This document shows, in pieces, positions 26,825 to 35,373 of a stretch of DNA of 64,000 bases (position 1 is its first letter; each line of letters starts with the position of its first letter). The stretch covers positions 155,505 through 219,504 of the forward strand of contig CALSRM010000002.1 of NCBI GenBank assembly GCA_943788755.1. Direction: 5' to 3'. A model generated the notes under the pieces. That model was not told where the DNA came from. It saw only the letters and a list, made by a program, of their open reading frames with translations, and searched no databases. The position numbers and the translations under genes are program-made. This DNA is from an uncultured Flavobacteriales bacterium (GTDB lineage Bacteria; Bacteroidota; Bacteroidia; Flavobacteriales_D; Parvicellaceae).

Positions 26825-27676
26825 TTAATAATCTCCTAGTGTTTCTTCCAATTGACTTAAAGCAGATTTCAATTGTTCATCGTTAGGTGGTGAACCATGC
26901 CATTTATGTGTTCCCATCATGAAATCTACACCATTTCCCATTTCTGTTTTCATTATAAGCATAATTGGGACATCCTTTCCAGTAGCTGCTTTTGCTAGTC
27001 TTAAAGTAGTGATAACTTGTTCCATATTATTACCATTCATTTCCATTACTTGCCATCCAAATGCTTCCCATTTAGCCTTTATATCTCCAAGAGGAAGTAC
27101 ATCGTCAATGTCACCATCAATTTGTTTGTGGTTATAATCAATACAAGAGATTATGTTATCTACTTTGTTACCGGCTGCATATATAGCTGCTTCCCAAATT
27201 TGTCCTTCTTGAATTTCTCCATCACCATGCAAAGTGTAGATAATGCCATCATCATTGTTTAATTTTTTTGCTAATGCTGCACCTATTCCGGCTGAGAGTC
27301 CTTGACCTAAAGAACCACTTGCTATCCTAATTCCTGGCAATCCTTCATGAGTCGCTGGATGGCCTTGCAAACGACTATTTAGCTTTCTAAATGTATTTAA
27401 TTCATCTACTTTAAAATAGCCAGATCGCGCTAAAACGCTATAGAATACAGGAGAAATGTGACCGTTGGATAAAAAGAAGAGATCTTCTCCTTTTCCATCC
27501 ATCTCAAAGTTGTTAGCATTGTGATTCATTTCTGATTGATAGAGTGCGGTAATATATTCTGTACAGCCCAAAGAACCACCTGGATGGCCAGAAGCAACGG
27601 CGTGAACCATTCTTACAATATCCCTTCTAACTTGGGAACAAAAATTATTTAATTCAATTAAATTTGTGTCGTGCAT
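26825..27676 (-). CDS. Transketolase, N-terminal (TPP-binding) subunit
   Basis: A 283-residue thiamine-diphosphate-binding subunit. It shows ASGHPGGSLGCTEYITALY near residues 27-45, FFLSNGHISPVFYSVLA near 68-84, GIRIASGSLGQGLSAGIG near 116-133, and the GDG..Q.G..WEAA metal/TPP motif at ~152-168, followed by IDYNHKQIDG. The first gene of the transketolase operon, it is followed by the vWA-protein gene and the C-terminal subunit. The upstream region 27677-27847 is divergent with a secreted-protein gene and AT-rich. Function and pairing are well supported by family knowledge. Confidence 0.93.
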   Translation of the reverse strand: MHDTNLIELNNFCSQVRRDIVRMVHAVASGHPGGSLGCTEYITALYQSEMNHNANNFEMDGKGEDLFFLSNGHISPVFYSVLARSGYFKVDELNTFRKLNSRLQGHPATHEGLPGIRIASGSLGQGLSAGIGAALAKKLNNDDGIIYTLHGDGEIQEGQIWEAAIYAAGNKVDNIISCIDYNHKQIDGDIDDVLPLGDIKAKWEAFGWQVMEMNGNNMEQVITTLRLAKAATGKDVPIMLIMKTEMGNGVDFMMGTHKWHGSPPNDEQLKSALSQLEETLGDY

Positions 27677-27847
27677 CTATTTTTAGTTAAATTACGTCGG
27701 TAAAAGTAGTGTTTTCATAAGGCCATATTTAATCTGTTAATAACTATTAACAAAAGTGAATAATCTTTATAGGGTTCCAGTTATTTAGACTATTTCTAAG
27801 CTTTTGTTATAAAATGAAATGTTTAATTTTGGTAAAAATTTTTAAGA

Positions 27848-28240
27848 ATGAAAAAAGTACTAATTATTTTAATAAGCATAATGTTTTCAGTGACAATGTT
27901 ATTTGGTCAAGGTATAGAGTATGATTCAAGATTATTGGTGAAATATTCTATTGAAGAATTAAATGTAATTGAAAAAGAGAATCCTTCTGAGATTAGGTTT
28001 TTAACGTATTGTTTGGATAATGCTTTCTATATTGGTGATTACCCAACTGAGAAGGATGGTAAAATAAACTTGGATGGAGAAAAACAAATATCAGATATTA
28101 GTAAAATCAACTTGTACGAATTAAAAATTGAAATTTTGGAAGGTAGGAATCAATTATTTAGTGTTAATGGGAAATCTAAATTATTAATTATTTATGACTC
28201 TAGTTTTTTGAAAGATAAGTTTAATAAGGCCAACAAGTAA
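27848..28240 (+). CDS. Small secreted protein of unknown function
   Basis: A 130-residue protein with a clear signal peptide (residues 1-20, SVTMLFGQ) and a mixed alpha/beta body without cysteine pairs or known motifs. The ELNVIEKENPSEIRFLTYCLDNAFYI segment is the most structured part. It is 21 nt upstream of the large CUB/P-domain T9SS protein and on the same strand, so a shared operon and a joint surface role are plausible. No sorting domain is present, so it probably stays in the periplasm. Confidence 0.65.
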   Translation: MKKVLIILISIMFSVTMLFGQGIEYDSRLLVKYSIEELNVIEKENPSEIRFLTYCLDNAFYIGDYPTEKDGKINLDGEKQISDISKINLYELKIEILEGRNQLFSVNGKSKLLIIYDSSFLKDKFNKANK

Positions 28241-28261
28241 ATGCATATATAAATTGGATCT

Positions 28262-30745
28262 ATGAAAATTGTATTAACCATATTCTTTATAATCATATCT
28301 TATGTATCCCAATCCCAAGTAGATGTTTTAGTTTCAGGCGATGACTTTACAACATCTGGTGAGGGTTTATGTGCTTGCGGAACAGACTTTGCCTCTGTTG
28401 ATCTCTTAAACTTTCACGATACAGGTGGAGATGCCGCTGATTATGAACCTAACGAGGATGAGTCAATTACCTTTTGTCCGGATGCAAATGGAAATAAAGT
28501 ATCTGCAACTTTTGGTATTGGTGGAACCGGTTTTGCATTTGATGTAGATGCTTCGGATACTATATTTATTTATGATGGGTTGTCGGTATCTGATCCTATT
28601 TTAGATACTTTTAATAATAACATGATGCCAGCTGGGTCTCTTTCAGCATCGTTGTCAAATTTTTCTGGGTGCTTAACAATACGTTTTATTAGTGATGGTG
28701 CAAATGAAGGTGCAGGATGGGATGCAAATGTTTCTTGTGGGAATTCTGTCCAACCATTTAGTATAGGTATTGAAGGATTTATCAATGGACAAGCCAATGG
28801 AGCAAATGATAACGTAAATGATGTTATGCCTATAGATACAGGTTATATAGATGTTTGTTTAGGAGATTCTGTTTTATTATCAGTTGATGCTTATTTTCCT
28901 TATGAGCCTGGAGGCGACTCTGCGGCAACATTTGGAGGAGGATATGATCAAACAGGAAATCATACTATTGAGTGGACTATTAGTAATGGCATTCTGTCTG
29001 ATCAGAATACTCTTTGGGTTCTTCCACCGGCCCAGCAAGGGTACTTTGTTTCTTTAAAAGTAACGGATGCTTTTGGAATGAATATGTATGCTACTTGTAA
29101 AATAAGAGTTTCTACCATTCCTAGTTTTATTACTTGCCAAGCTATAGACACCGTACTTTGCGTAGATCAGCAAACACTCCTAGTTGGAGGTGTTACTGCT
29201 TCAGATACCGCAGGTGTTGAGGCGACAAGTGCAACTTTTCCAATTGGGGGCGAATTTGGAACGGCGACTGAATTGCCAGATGGAAATAATCTTCCGCCAT
29301 ACGAAACAGAAATTGATATTGCAGGATATACTCCTGGAGGTACAATTCTTAATGGGACTGATATACAGCAAATCTGTGTTTCAATGGAGCATACGTGGCT
29401 CGGGGATCTAGAAATGTGGTTAACTTGTCCAAATGGGACGGAAGTGGCAATTTTTAATAGCTACACTAGTGGGTATCTTCCCGGTGGTTTTGGAGGAGGG
29501 GGAACCTATGTTGGAGGAGGTAATGATAATAATACAAGCGTTGGTAACTGTGAGGAATATTGTTTCTCTGAGGCAAATGGAGCATTGCCTTCATGGGATC
29601 TTGGTTATAACACTATAGCAGCATCTGGTCCTACTTCTGGACAAATGGTTGTTCCTGGAGAATATAACCCGGAAGGAACCTTTGCAGATTTTGTTGGATG
29701 TCCAATAAATGGAACATGGACTTTAAGCGTTCAGGATAATATTTTAGCAGATGATGGTTGGATTTGTCAATGGGGAATTTATTTCTTAGATTCTTTGAAC
29801 CCAAACAATGAAACTTATGCTCCAGAGATATTTGATGAATTTTGGCACAGTGATCCAACAATTATTGTAGATGGAAATAATGATACAACTATTGTAATTC
29901 GACCGGATACTATAGGCCCATTTGGTTACACTTTTGAGGTACTTGATAGTTATGGATGTAGTTATGATACTACTGTTTTTGTAAACGTTATCGCACCAGC
30001 TTCAATAATTCCGAATGCAACAACTTGTTTGGGTGATGAGTTTGATTTTACAAACACATATGCTCCTGAGGGAGGAGAATGGTGGGTAGATGGTCCTGGA
30101 GCGGTTACTTTTACTCCAAATCAAAATGTATTAAACCCTACTATATCTGTAATTCAAGGAGGGTTGTATACGTTTTACTTTACAGATGTACAATGTAGTG
30201 ACACAAATTCGGTGGAAATATTCTATTCCGGAACTCCAAATGTTGAATTGTTGTATGAAGGAGTTTCAGGATTAAGTGAAGTGACAATATGTGCGGATGA
30301 CCAAATAACTTTATCAGTTCAAGGGCAAGACGTAGATACATACCTGTGGAATGTGCCTGGAGGAAATGCGGACTCTATTGTTATAAGTTCTGCCGTTCCA
30401 ACCGAAATATATTATGAAATGGTCGCATCAAGTTTCTGTGGAGTTGATTCAGATGGTATTACTGTAATTGTTGAAGATTGCGAAATCCCAAATGTGATAA
30501 CTCCAAATTCCAGTCCGGGTGAAAATGATGTGTTTTTAACGAATTATGCCAATAATCATCATGATGTGAATTTAACAATATTTAATAGATGGGGGAGGGT
30601 GGTTTACAAAATAGATGGTTATGATAATACCTGGAATGGTGTTAATATGAATGGTGATAGCTTGCCCTCTGGAACATATTTCTATACTATGCTATGGGAC
30701 GGTGGAGAAAAAGATGCGCACGGGACAATATCCATTTTTGATTAA
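28262..30745 (+). CDS. CUB- and P-domain surface protein with T9SS type B sorting domain
   Basis: An 827-residue protein. It has a signal peptide (1-19), then a CUB-like domain (~22-160) with DTIFIYDG, CLTIRFISDGANEGAGWDA and several cysteines. A PKD-like unit covers ~185-285. A proprotein-convertase P domain (~305-510) contains ICVSMEHTWLGDLEMWLTCPNGT and GTWTLSVQDN...GWICQWGI. Further Ig-like units precede the C-terminal gliding-motility domain (PNVITPNSSPGENDVF, TIFNRWGRVVYK, WNGVNMNGD, SGTYFYTM). No protease domain is present although P domains usually accompany one. The protein is a probable T9SS-exported adhesin or matrix component. A terminator follows at 30773. Confidence 0.88.
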   Translation: MKIVLTIFFIIISYVSQSQVDVLVSGDDFTTSGEGLCACGTDFASVDLLNFHDTGGDAADYEPNEDESITFCPDANGNKVSATFGIGGTGFAFDVDASDTIFIYDGLSVSDPILDTFNNNMMPAGSLSASLSNFSGCLTIRFISDGANEGAGWDANVSCGNSVQPFSIGIEGFINGQANGANDNVNDVMPIDTGYIDVCLGDSVLLSVDAYFPYEPGGDSAATFGGGYDQTGNHTIEWTISNGILSDQNTLWVLPPAQQGYFVSLKVTDAFGMNMYATCKIRVSTIPSFITCQAIDTVLCVDQQTLLVGGVTASDTAGVEATSATFPIGGEFGTATELPDGNNLPPYETEIDIAGYTPGGTILNGTDIQQICVSMEHTWLGDLEMWLTCPNGTEVAIFNSYTSGYLPGGFGGGGTYVGGGNDNNTSVGNCEEYCFSEANGALPSWDLGYNTIAASGPTSGQMVVPGEYNPEGTFADFVGCPINGTWTLSVQDNILADDGWICQWGIYFLDSLNPNNETYAPEIFDEFWHSDPTIIVDGNNDTTIVIRPDTIGPFGYTFEVLDSYGCSYDTTVFVNVIAPASIIPNATTCLGDEFDFTNTYAPEGGEWWVDGPGAVTFTPNQNVLNPTISVIQGGLYTFYFTDVQCSDTNSVEIFYSGTPNVELLYEGVSGLSEVTICADDQITLSVQGQDVDTYLWNVPGGNADSIVISSAVPTEIYYEMVASSFCGVDSDGITVIVEDCEIPNVITPNSSPGENDVFLTNYANNHHDVNLTIFNRWGRVVYKIDGYDNTWNGVNMNGDSLPSGTYFYTMLWDGGEKDAHGTISIFD

Positions 30746-30772
30746 AAGTAAAACCAAAATATTATATTTATT

Positions 30773-30812
30773 AAAATCCTCTTTCCGATAACTATCGTAA
30801 CGAGGATTTTTT
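30773..30812 (+). terminator. Intrinsic terminator after the CUB/P-domain gene
   Basis: AAAATCCTC and GAGGATTTT form a 9-bp stem enclosing a second small palindrome (CGATAACTATCG at 30786-30797), followed by a T-rich run. It lies between the stop at 30745 and the ychF start, and would insulate ychF. The inner palindrome resembles CGATAGCTATCG at 52093-52104. Confidence 0.75.
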
Positions 30813-30841
30813 CTTTCTTTGCATTTCGAAAAAAATGAATT

Positions 30842-31939
30842 ATGGCTTTAAAATGTGGTATAGTTGGATTACCGAATGTTGGAAAATCTACCTTATTTAA
30901 TTGTTTGTCAAATGCGAAAGCGCAGTCCGCAAACTTTCCTTTTTGCACAATCGAACCTAATGTTGGAACGATAACTGTTCCCGATTCTCGGTTAAATAAG
31001 CTAGAAGAATTGGTTAGTCCAGAACGTGTAATGCCAACTACTATTGAGATTGTTGATATTGCAGGGCTCGTAAAAGGAGCTTCTAAAGGCGAAGGTCTTG
31101 GGAATCAGTTTTTGGCAAATATCCGTGAGGTGGATGCAATTATTCATGTTGTCAGGTGTTTTGATGATGGAAATATTATACATGTAGATGGAAGCATTGA
31201 TCCAGTTAGAGATAAAGAGATAATTGATTTCGAATTACAATTAAAAGATTTAGAGTCTATAGAAAAAAATATTGGAGCTTTAGCTCGAAAAGCTAAGTCA
31301 GGCGATAAAGATGCAATTCGACAGCACGAGGTATTTGATGCTGCAAAGAATCATTTGGAGGCAGGAAATTCCATTCGTTCTCTGGATGTGGATAAGGAGA
31401 AAATGGCTTTATTGGATGAGTTACACCTGTTAACAACAAAACCAGTGTTGTATTTATGTAATGTAGATGAAGCATCTGTGAAAGATGGAAACAACTATGT
31501 AGAGGCTGTGAGAGAAGCAGTGAAGGATGAAGATGCAGAAGTATTAATTCTTGGAGCAGCTATTGAAGCTGATATTAATGAATTAGATACTTACGAAGAA
31601 AGACAAATGTTTTTGGAAGATCTTGGTTTAGAGGAGCCTGGAGTTAGTAAATTGATTAGTTCAGCTTATAAGTTATTAAAGCTTCAAACGTATTTTACGG
31701 CAGGGGTAAAAGAAGTAAGAGCATGGACAATTAATTTGGGTATGACTGCTCCGCAAGCTGCAGGTGTTATTCATACAGATTTCGAAAAAGGGTTTATTCG
31801 AGCAGAGGTTATTCATTACGATGACTTTGTTGAGTTTGGTTCTGAAGCTAAATGCAAGGAAGTTGGAAAATTGAATATCGAAGGAAAGGAATATGTACCT
31901 GAAGATGGTGATGTAATGCACTTTAGGTTTAATGTGTAA
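30842..31939 (+). CDS. ychF: Redox-regulated ATPase/GTPase YchF (Obg family)
   Basis: A 365-residue P-loop protein. G1 is GLPNVGKST at ~8-16, switch/G3 is DIAGLVKGASKGEGLGNQFL near 68-87, and the NVDEASVKDGNN segment near 200 replaces NKxD, as in YchF/OLA1 proteins that prefer ATP. The C-terminal TGS domain is seen at ~280-365 (TYFTAGVKEVRAWTI, APQAAGVIHTDFEKGFIRAEV, PEDGDVMHFRFNV). The protein binds ribosomes and modulates stress responses. Length and domains are complete. The start at 30842 directly follows a run of A's, and porQ follows 34 nt downstream. Confidence 0.96.
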   Translation: MALKCGIVGLPNVGKSTLFNCLSNAKAQSANFPFCTIEPNVGTITVPDSRLNKLEELVSPERVMPTTIEIVDIAGLVKGASKGEGLGNQFLANIREVDAIIHVVRCFDDGNIIHVDGSIDPVRDKEIIDFELQLKDLESIEKNIGALARKAKSGDKDAIRQHEVFDAAKNHLEAGNSIRSLDVDKEKMALLDELHLLTTKPVLYLCNVDEASVKDGNNYVEAVREAVKDEDAEVLILGAAIEADINELDTYEERQMFLEDLGLEEPGVSKLISSAYKLLKLQTYFTAGVKEVRAWTINLGMTAPQAAGVIHTDFEKGFIRAEVIHYDDFVEFGSEAKCKEVGKLNIEGKEYVPEDGDVMHFRFNV

Positions 31940-31973
31940 ATACTAAACCAAGTTCTTAATCGTTATGCATTGA

Positions 31974-33038
31974 ATGAAAATATTTGCCTTACAGATTTCA
32001 TTATTTATTTATGTTACTTTTCCGGCGCAGAACGGAGGTAATAGTACCTTTCAATTTTTAAATTATTCTAATTCTGCTAGAGTAGAAGCTGCCGGAGGTT
32101 ACCTTTTGACAGTCAAAGATAACGACGCATCTTTAGGCGTAGAGAACCCTTCCTTATTGAACCCTTCTATGCACGGGTTTTTGGCCTTGAATTATGTTAA
32201 TTATTTTGCTAATTCTAATTATGGTTATTCATCATATACAAAACACTATACAGGGATTGGAACATTTAATGCTTCTTTATTGTTTGCGAATTATGGTAAG
32301 TTTGAATATGCTGATGTAGGTGGTGAAAGAAATGGAAGTACTTTTTCTGCAAATGATGTCGCACTTGCTGTTGCCTATGGAAGGGAGTTGGACTCAAATT
32401 TTTCGATAGGTGCAGACATCAAGTTTGTAGGTAGTTTTTTAGAAGCATATAATTCATATGGAATAAGTTCAGATATTGCGGCAACATATACAAAGAGGGC
32501 GAATGGGTTTGCAGCAGCTTTTATGCTTAAAAATATGGGAATACAATTAAATACTTATACTTCCAGCAATAGAGAGTCATTGCCATTAAATATTTTGTTA
32601 GCTTTTTCAAAGAAATTGAAACATGCTCCATTTCGGTTTTCATTTACAGCGCATAACTTGCAACAGTGGAATATTGTATATTTTGATGCAAATGAACAGC
32701 CAGCTTCAGATCCCTTAACAGGAGAAGCTACTGCAGTTAATGAGCCAGGTTTCGTGTCTAAGGCTATGCATCATTTGGCAATTGGAGGAGAGTTGTTGTT
32801 ATCAAAAAACTTCAACATTCAATTTGGATACAATCATAAAAATAGAAAAGACTTAAGTTCAAGTATTCGGCCCGGAGCATCAGGGATTTCATGGGGCTTT
32901 GGATTTAAAGTAAAAAAGCTACATGTTAGTTATGGTATGGGTAAATATCATATTGCTGGAACGTCTAGTCATTTTACAATTTCTACTAGAATAGGAAAGC
33001 CGCCAAAAATTGATTCCTTTTATCGACAAGATTATTAA
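31974..33038 (+). CDS. porQ: Type IX secretion system protein PorQ
   Basis: A 354-residue outer-membrane beta-barrel protein with a signal peptide (~1-19). The opening after the signal, GGNSTFQFLNYSNSARVEAAGGYLLTVKDND, fits PorQ ('TF.FL....SAR..ALGG....V.D.D'). The rest is alternating strands ending WGFGFKVKKLHVSYGMG and SHFTISTRIG. PorQ is part of the attachment complex with PorU, PorV and PorZ that anchors T9SS cargo at the surface. The gene ends in a 4-nt overlap with the convergent dehydrogenase gene (33035-33038). Other members of the complex are not in this window. Confidence 0.85.
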   Translation: MKIFALQISLFIYVTFPAQNGGNSTFQFLNYSNSARVEAAGGYLLTVKDNDASLGVENPSLLNPSMHGFLALNYVNYFANSNYGYSSYTKHYTGIGTFNASLLFANYGKFEYADVGGERNGSTFSANDVALAVAYGRELDSNFSIGADIKFVGSFLEAYNSYGISSDIAATYTKRANGFAAAFMLKNMGIQLNTYTSSNRESLPLNILLAFSKKLKHAPFRFSFTAHNLQQWNIVYFDANEQPASDPLTGEATAVNEPGFVSKAMHHLAIGGELLLSKNFNIQFGYNHKNRKDLSSSIRPGASGISWGFGFKVKKLHVSYGMGKYHIAGTSSHFTISTRIGKPPKIDSFYRQDY

Positions 33039-34249
33039 ACCACAGTTCCATTTACATAGTCACCTAGATATGCAAAATGCTCTGTAAGCTCTCCATTTAA
33101 CGTTTCAGAAGCTCTTCCAATAATATTATCAGGGTCGTCTCCAGTTAAAGGTTCTAATACGTGTTCTAAAAACATTTCACCAAAATCAACAGATGCGTCC
33201 AATGGTAATTCACATGGAAGGTTGTCTACTGCCATCACGCCAATGACTCCTTCTTTCATATAGTCATCTTCACTTTCGGTGATAGGGTTGTATCCATAAA
33301 GGGGATCTGCAATTGTAGATGGACGCAATGTACTGGCAATTGCACAGTCAATGTCACAGCTAATATCTGCAACAACTTGAATTTTCCAATCTTTCGCTTT
33401 GGCGTCTTCTCTAGTAAAAATAAAAGGAGCTTCACTATCCCAGTAGTGGCAGGCAATGTAAATATCTGCAATAGATGCGTATTGATTAAATGTAGAAACA
33501 AAATTTGAAGGGTCGTTATAAAAATCACGCTTGGAGAAGCTTGACCCATCGGCTTTTGCGTTGTATTCATCAACAGCAAGTTGGGTAAATACGGGTTCGT
33601 TAAAATCTTGTGCTAAAAACTCAGGAGAATCTACTTCCTTTAAATTCAGTTTTTCAATTATTTCCATAGCACCAGCGCCAACCCGTCCATGTCCGGTAAT
33701 TACTATTTTAAAGTTATTTGGTAGCTTTACATTTACTAATTGCGCTTCCATATCTGCTCTATCATCACATTGGTGAGCAGGTTTTAAACTGTATGCGCCA
33801 GATTTTTTTCCGTAAGCTAAGAATCCATTATAACAACCTACAATTCCGGCATATCTTCCGAAAGCAATCAGCCTTCTTCCTTTCTTATCTTTAATAACTT
33901 CCCAGTCTATTAATTGAATGTTTTTATCTAATACGGCTTTAAGTAATTCTCTGTTATAAGGTTGTTCTTTAAATGTATGAGAAAAGAATAAGTATTTCTT
34001 ATTTGGAATTAACTGCTCTATTGGCACTTCTTTGACTCCAATTAAAATATCGCAATCTTCAACTGAATCTACCACAGCAACACCTAGTTTCTGATACTCT
34101 TCGTCTTTAAATTTCCGGATGTCACTAGCTTGGACAAATACTTCAACATCCGGATAATTGTTTAAAATATACTCGCATTGAGAAGGAGACAATGCAACCC
34201 TTTTGTCTGGTGGGTTTTTACCTTCTTTAATAATGCCAATTTTAACCAT
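33035..34249 (-). CDS. Alanine dehydrogenase/saccharopine dehydrogenase-type NAD(P) oxidoreductase
   Basis: A 404-residue protein. The N-terminal half (~1-135) is an AlaDH/PNT domain (IGIIKEGKNPPDKRVALSP, ILIGVKEVP, KYLFFSHTFK). A Rossmann-type segment follows at ~180-200 (FKIVITGHGRVGAGAMEIIEKL). The C-terminal part contains ADISCDIDCAIASTLRPSTI and DNLPCELPLDASVDFG. The arrangement resembles the lysine-forming saccharopine dehydrogenase (LYS1) and alanine dehydrogenase superfamily, which deaminate amino acids using NAD. The exact substrate cannot be fixed. It is last in a minus-strand run after gldF, gldG and DUF4340, 62 nt from the latter. Confidence 0.78.
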   Translation of the reverse strand: MVKIGIIKEGKNPPDKRVALSPSQCEYILNNYPDVEVFVQASDIRKFKDEEYQKLGVAVVDSVEDCDILIGVKEVPIEQLIPNKKYLFFSHTFKEQPYNRELLKAVLDKNIQLIDWEVIKDKKGRRLIAFGRYAGIVGCYNGFLAYGKKSGAYSLKPAHQCDDRADMEAQLVNVKLPNNFKIVITGHGRVGAGAMEIIEKLNLKEVDSPEFLAQDFNEPVFTQLAVDEYNAKADGSSFSKRDFYNDPSNFVSTFNQYASIADIYIACHYWDSEAPFIFTREDAKAKDWKIQVVADISCDIDCAIASTLRPSTIADPLYGYNPITESEDDYMKEGVIGVMAVDNLPCELPLDASVDFGEMFLEHVLEPLTGDDPDNIIGRASETLNGELTEHFAYLGDYVNGTVV

Positions 34250-34311
34250 ATCTGTTGGGTTTGCTACGAAGATAAATATAAACGGTCAAATTAAGAATGT
34301 CTCTACTCAGT

Positions 34312-35343
34312 TTATTTTTTCTTGTAATAGCTCAGTGGCTTTAGCAAGACATCCCAAGAGAAATATTGAACCTTAAATATTTCATTGGTTCCATTGATTC
34401 TGGACCATGCTTTCTCTGGGTTCCAAACAATTTGATTGTTTGTTTCAGGGCCAGCATCTTTCTTTTTCATTTTCCACACTTGGACTTCGTTTAAATTACC
34501 ATTTTTATCAGTAACTGAAATTTCATAATGTGGAACCAGAGCGAAAACAGAATCAACTTGATCTTGTGTTAGTTCCTTGTTTACATCGTTGTAATGAATT
34601 TTTTTATAGTGCGATAAATAATGTTTTACTTGACTTGAATCAAATACAGGTATAGGTTGCATTTGATGATTATAAAGAGCTACGGTACTTTCTCCTAAAA
34701 CGTCAATGGTATATGAGTCTTCAATTTGTTGATTGAACTTAACAGCAATTTTTTTAATAGAATTTGGAGGGTAATTAAATACACCTGTAAACCTCCAGTC
34801 TTGAAAGGTTGTGTGGAAACGAACATCCAGTGTTCCTACCATATCTTGTTTATGGGTAATATAGGGAATGTCAGATTTTGTGTCGCCAATTTTAAGTAAC
34901 ATGTATGTTCCGGCATGATCATTTGTTGCGCTACCAATGAACCATGTTTTATGCGGTTTTTCTTCTCCTTTTAAAAAAATTTCCACCTTTTTATGACGAA
35001 CAGCAAGCAAGGTTAGTACATTCTCAATAGCCTTTTCAGGCACATCTTGCTTTACTCTAATCCTCTGAAATGTGTTGGTGATTAAATCTACACTACTTGG
35101 CAGTGCTTTGTATTCAGAATCTCCTATCATCCAGTTTTTTCCATCAGCTTTACGTGTAATCGTAATTGAATTATTTTCTGTGTCTGAAATAATAAATGTT
35201 TCTACTAGCGAAGTATCTGCAATGGCGAATTCACTAAAAGCTTCAGAGGACGCATCACTTTCTTGATTCCCAAGAAAAAAAGCATACCACACAAGAATCG
35301 CTAATAAAACCAAAAGAGCAATAACAAGACCGTATTTTTTCAT
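34312..35343 (-). CDS. DUF4340-domain membrane-anchored protein
   Basis: A 343-residue protein with an N-terminal membrane helix (YGLVIALLVLLAILVWYAFFLG) and an extracytoplasmic beta-rich domain of the DUF4340 kind: ITITRKADGKNWMIG, TFQRIRVK, and HKTWFIGSATNDHAGTYMLL. Proteins of this family are often encoded behind gldF/gldG-like ABC-type permease and auxiliary genes, as here, 30 nt after gldG. It is therefore a probable third component of the GldFG membrane machinery. No enzymatic motif was seen. Confidence 0.8.
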   Translation of the reverse strand: MKKYGLVIALLVLLAILVWYAFFLGNQESDASSEAFSEFAIADTSLVETFIISDTENNSITITRKADGKNWMIGDSEYKALPSSVDLITNTFQRIRVKQDVPEKAIENVLTLLAVRHKKVEIFLKGEEKPHKTWFIGSATNDHAGTYMLLKIGDTKSDIPYITHKQDMVGTLDVRFHTTFQDWRFTGVFNYPPNSIKKIAVKFNQQIEDSYTIDVLGESTVALYNHQMQPIPVFDSSQVKHYLSHYKKIHYNDVNKELTQDQVDSVFALVPHYEISVTDKNGNLNEVQVWKMKKKDAGPETNNQIVWNPEKAWSRINGTNEIFKVQYFSWDVLLKPLSYYKKK

Positions 35344-35373
35344 AAAATATTAATTCTAATGTTGATTAAGAGA

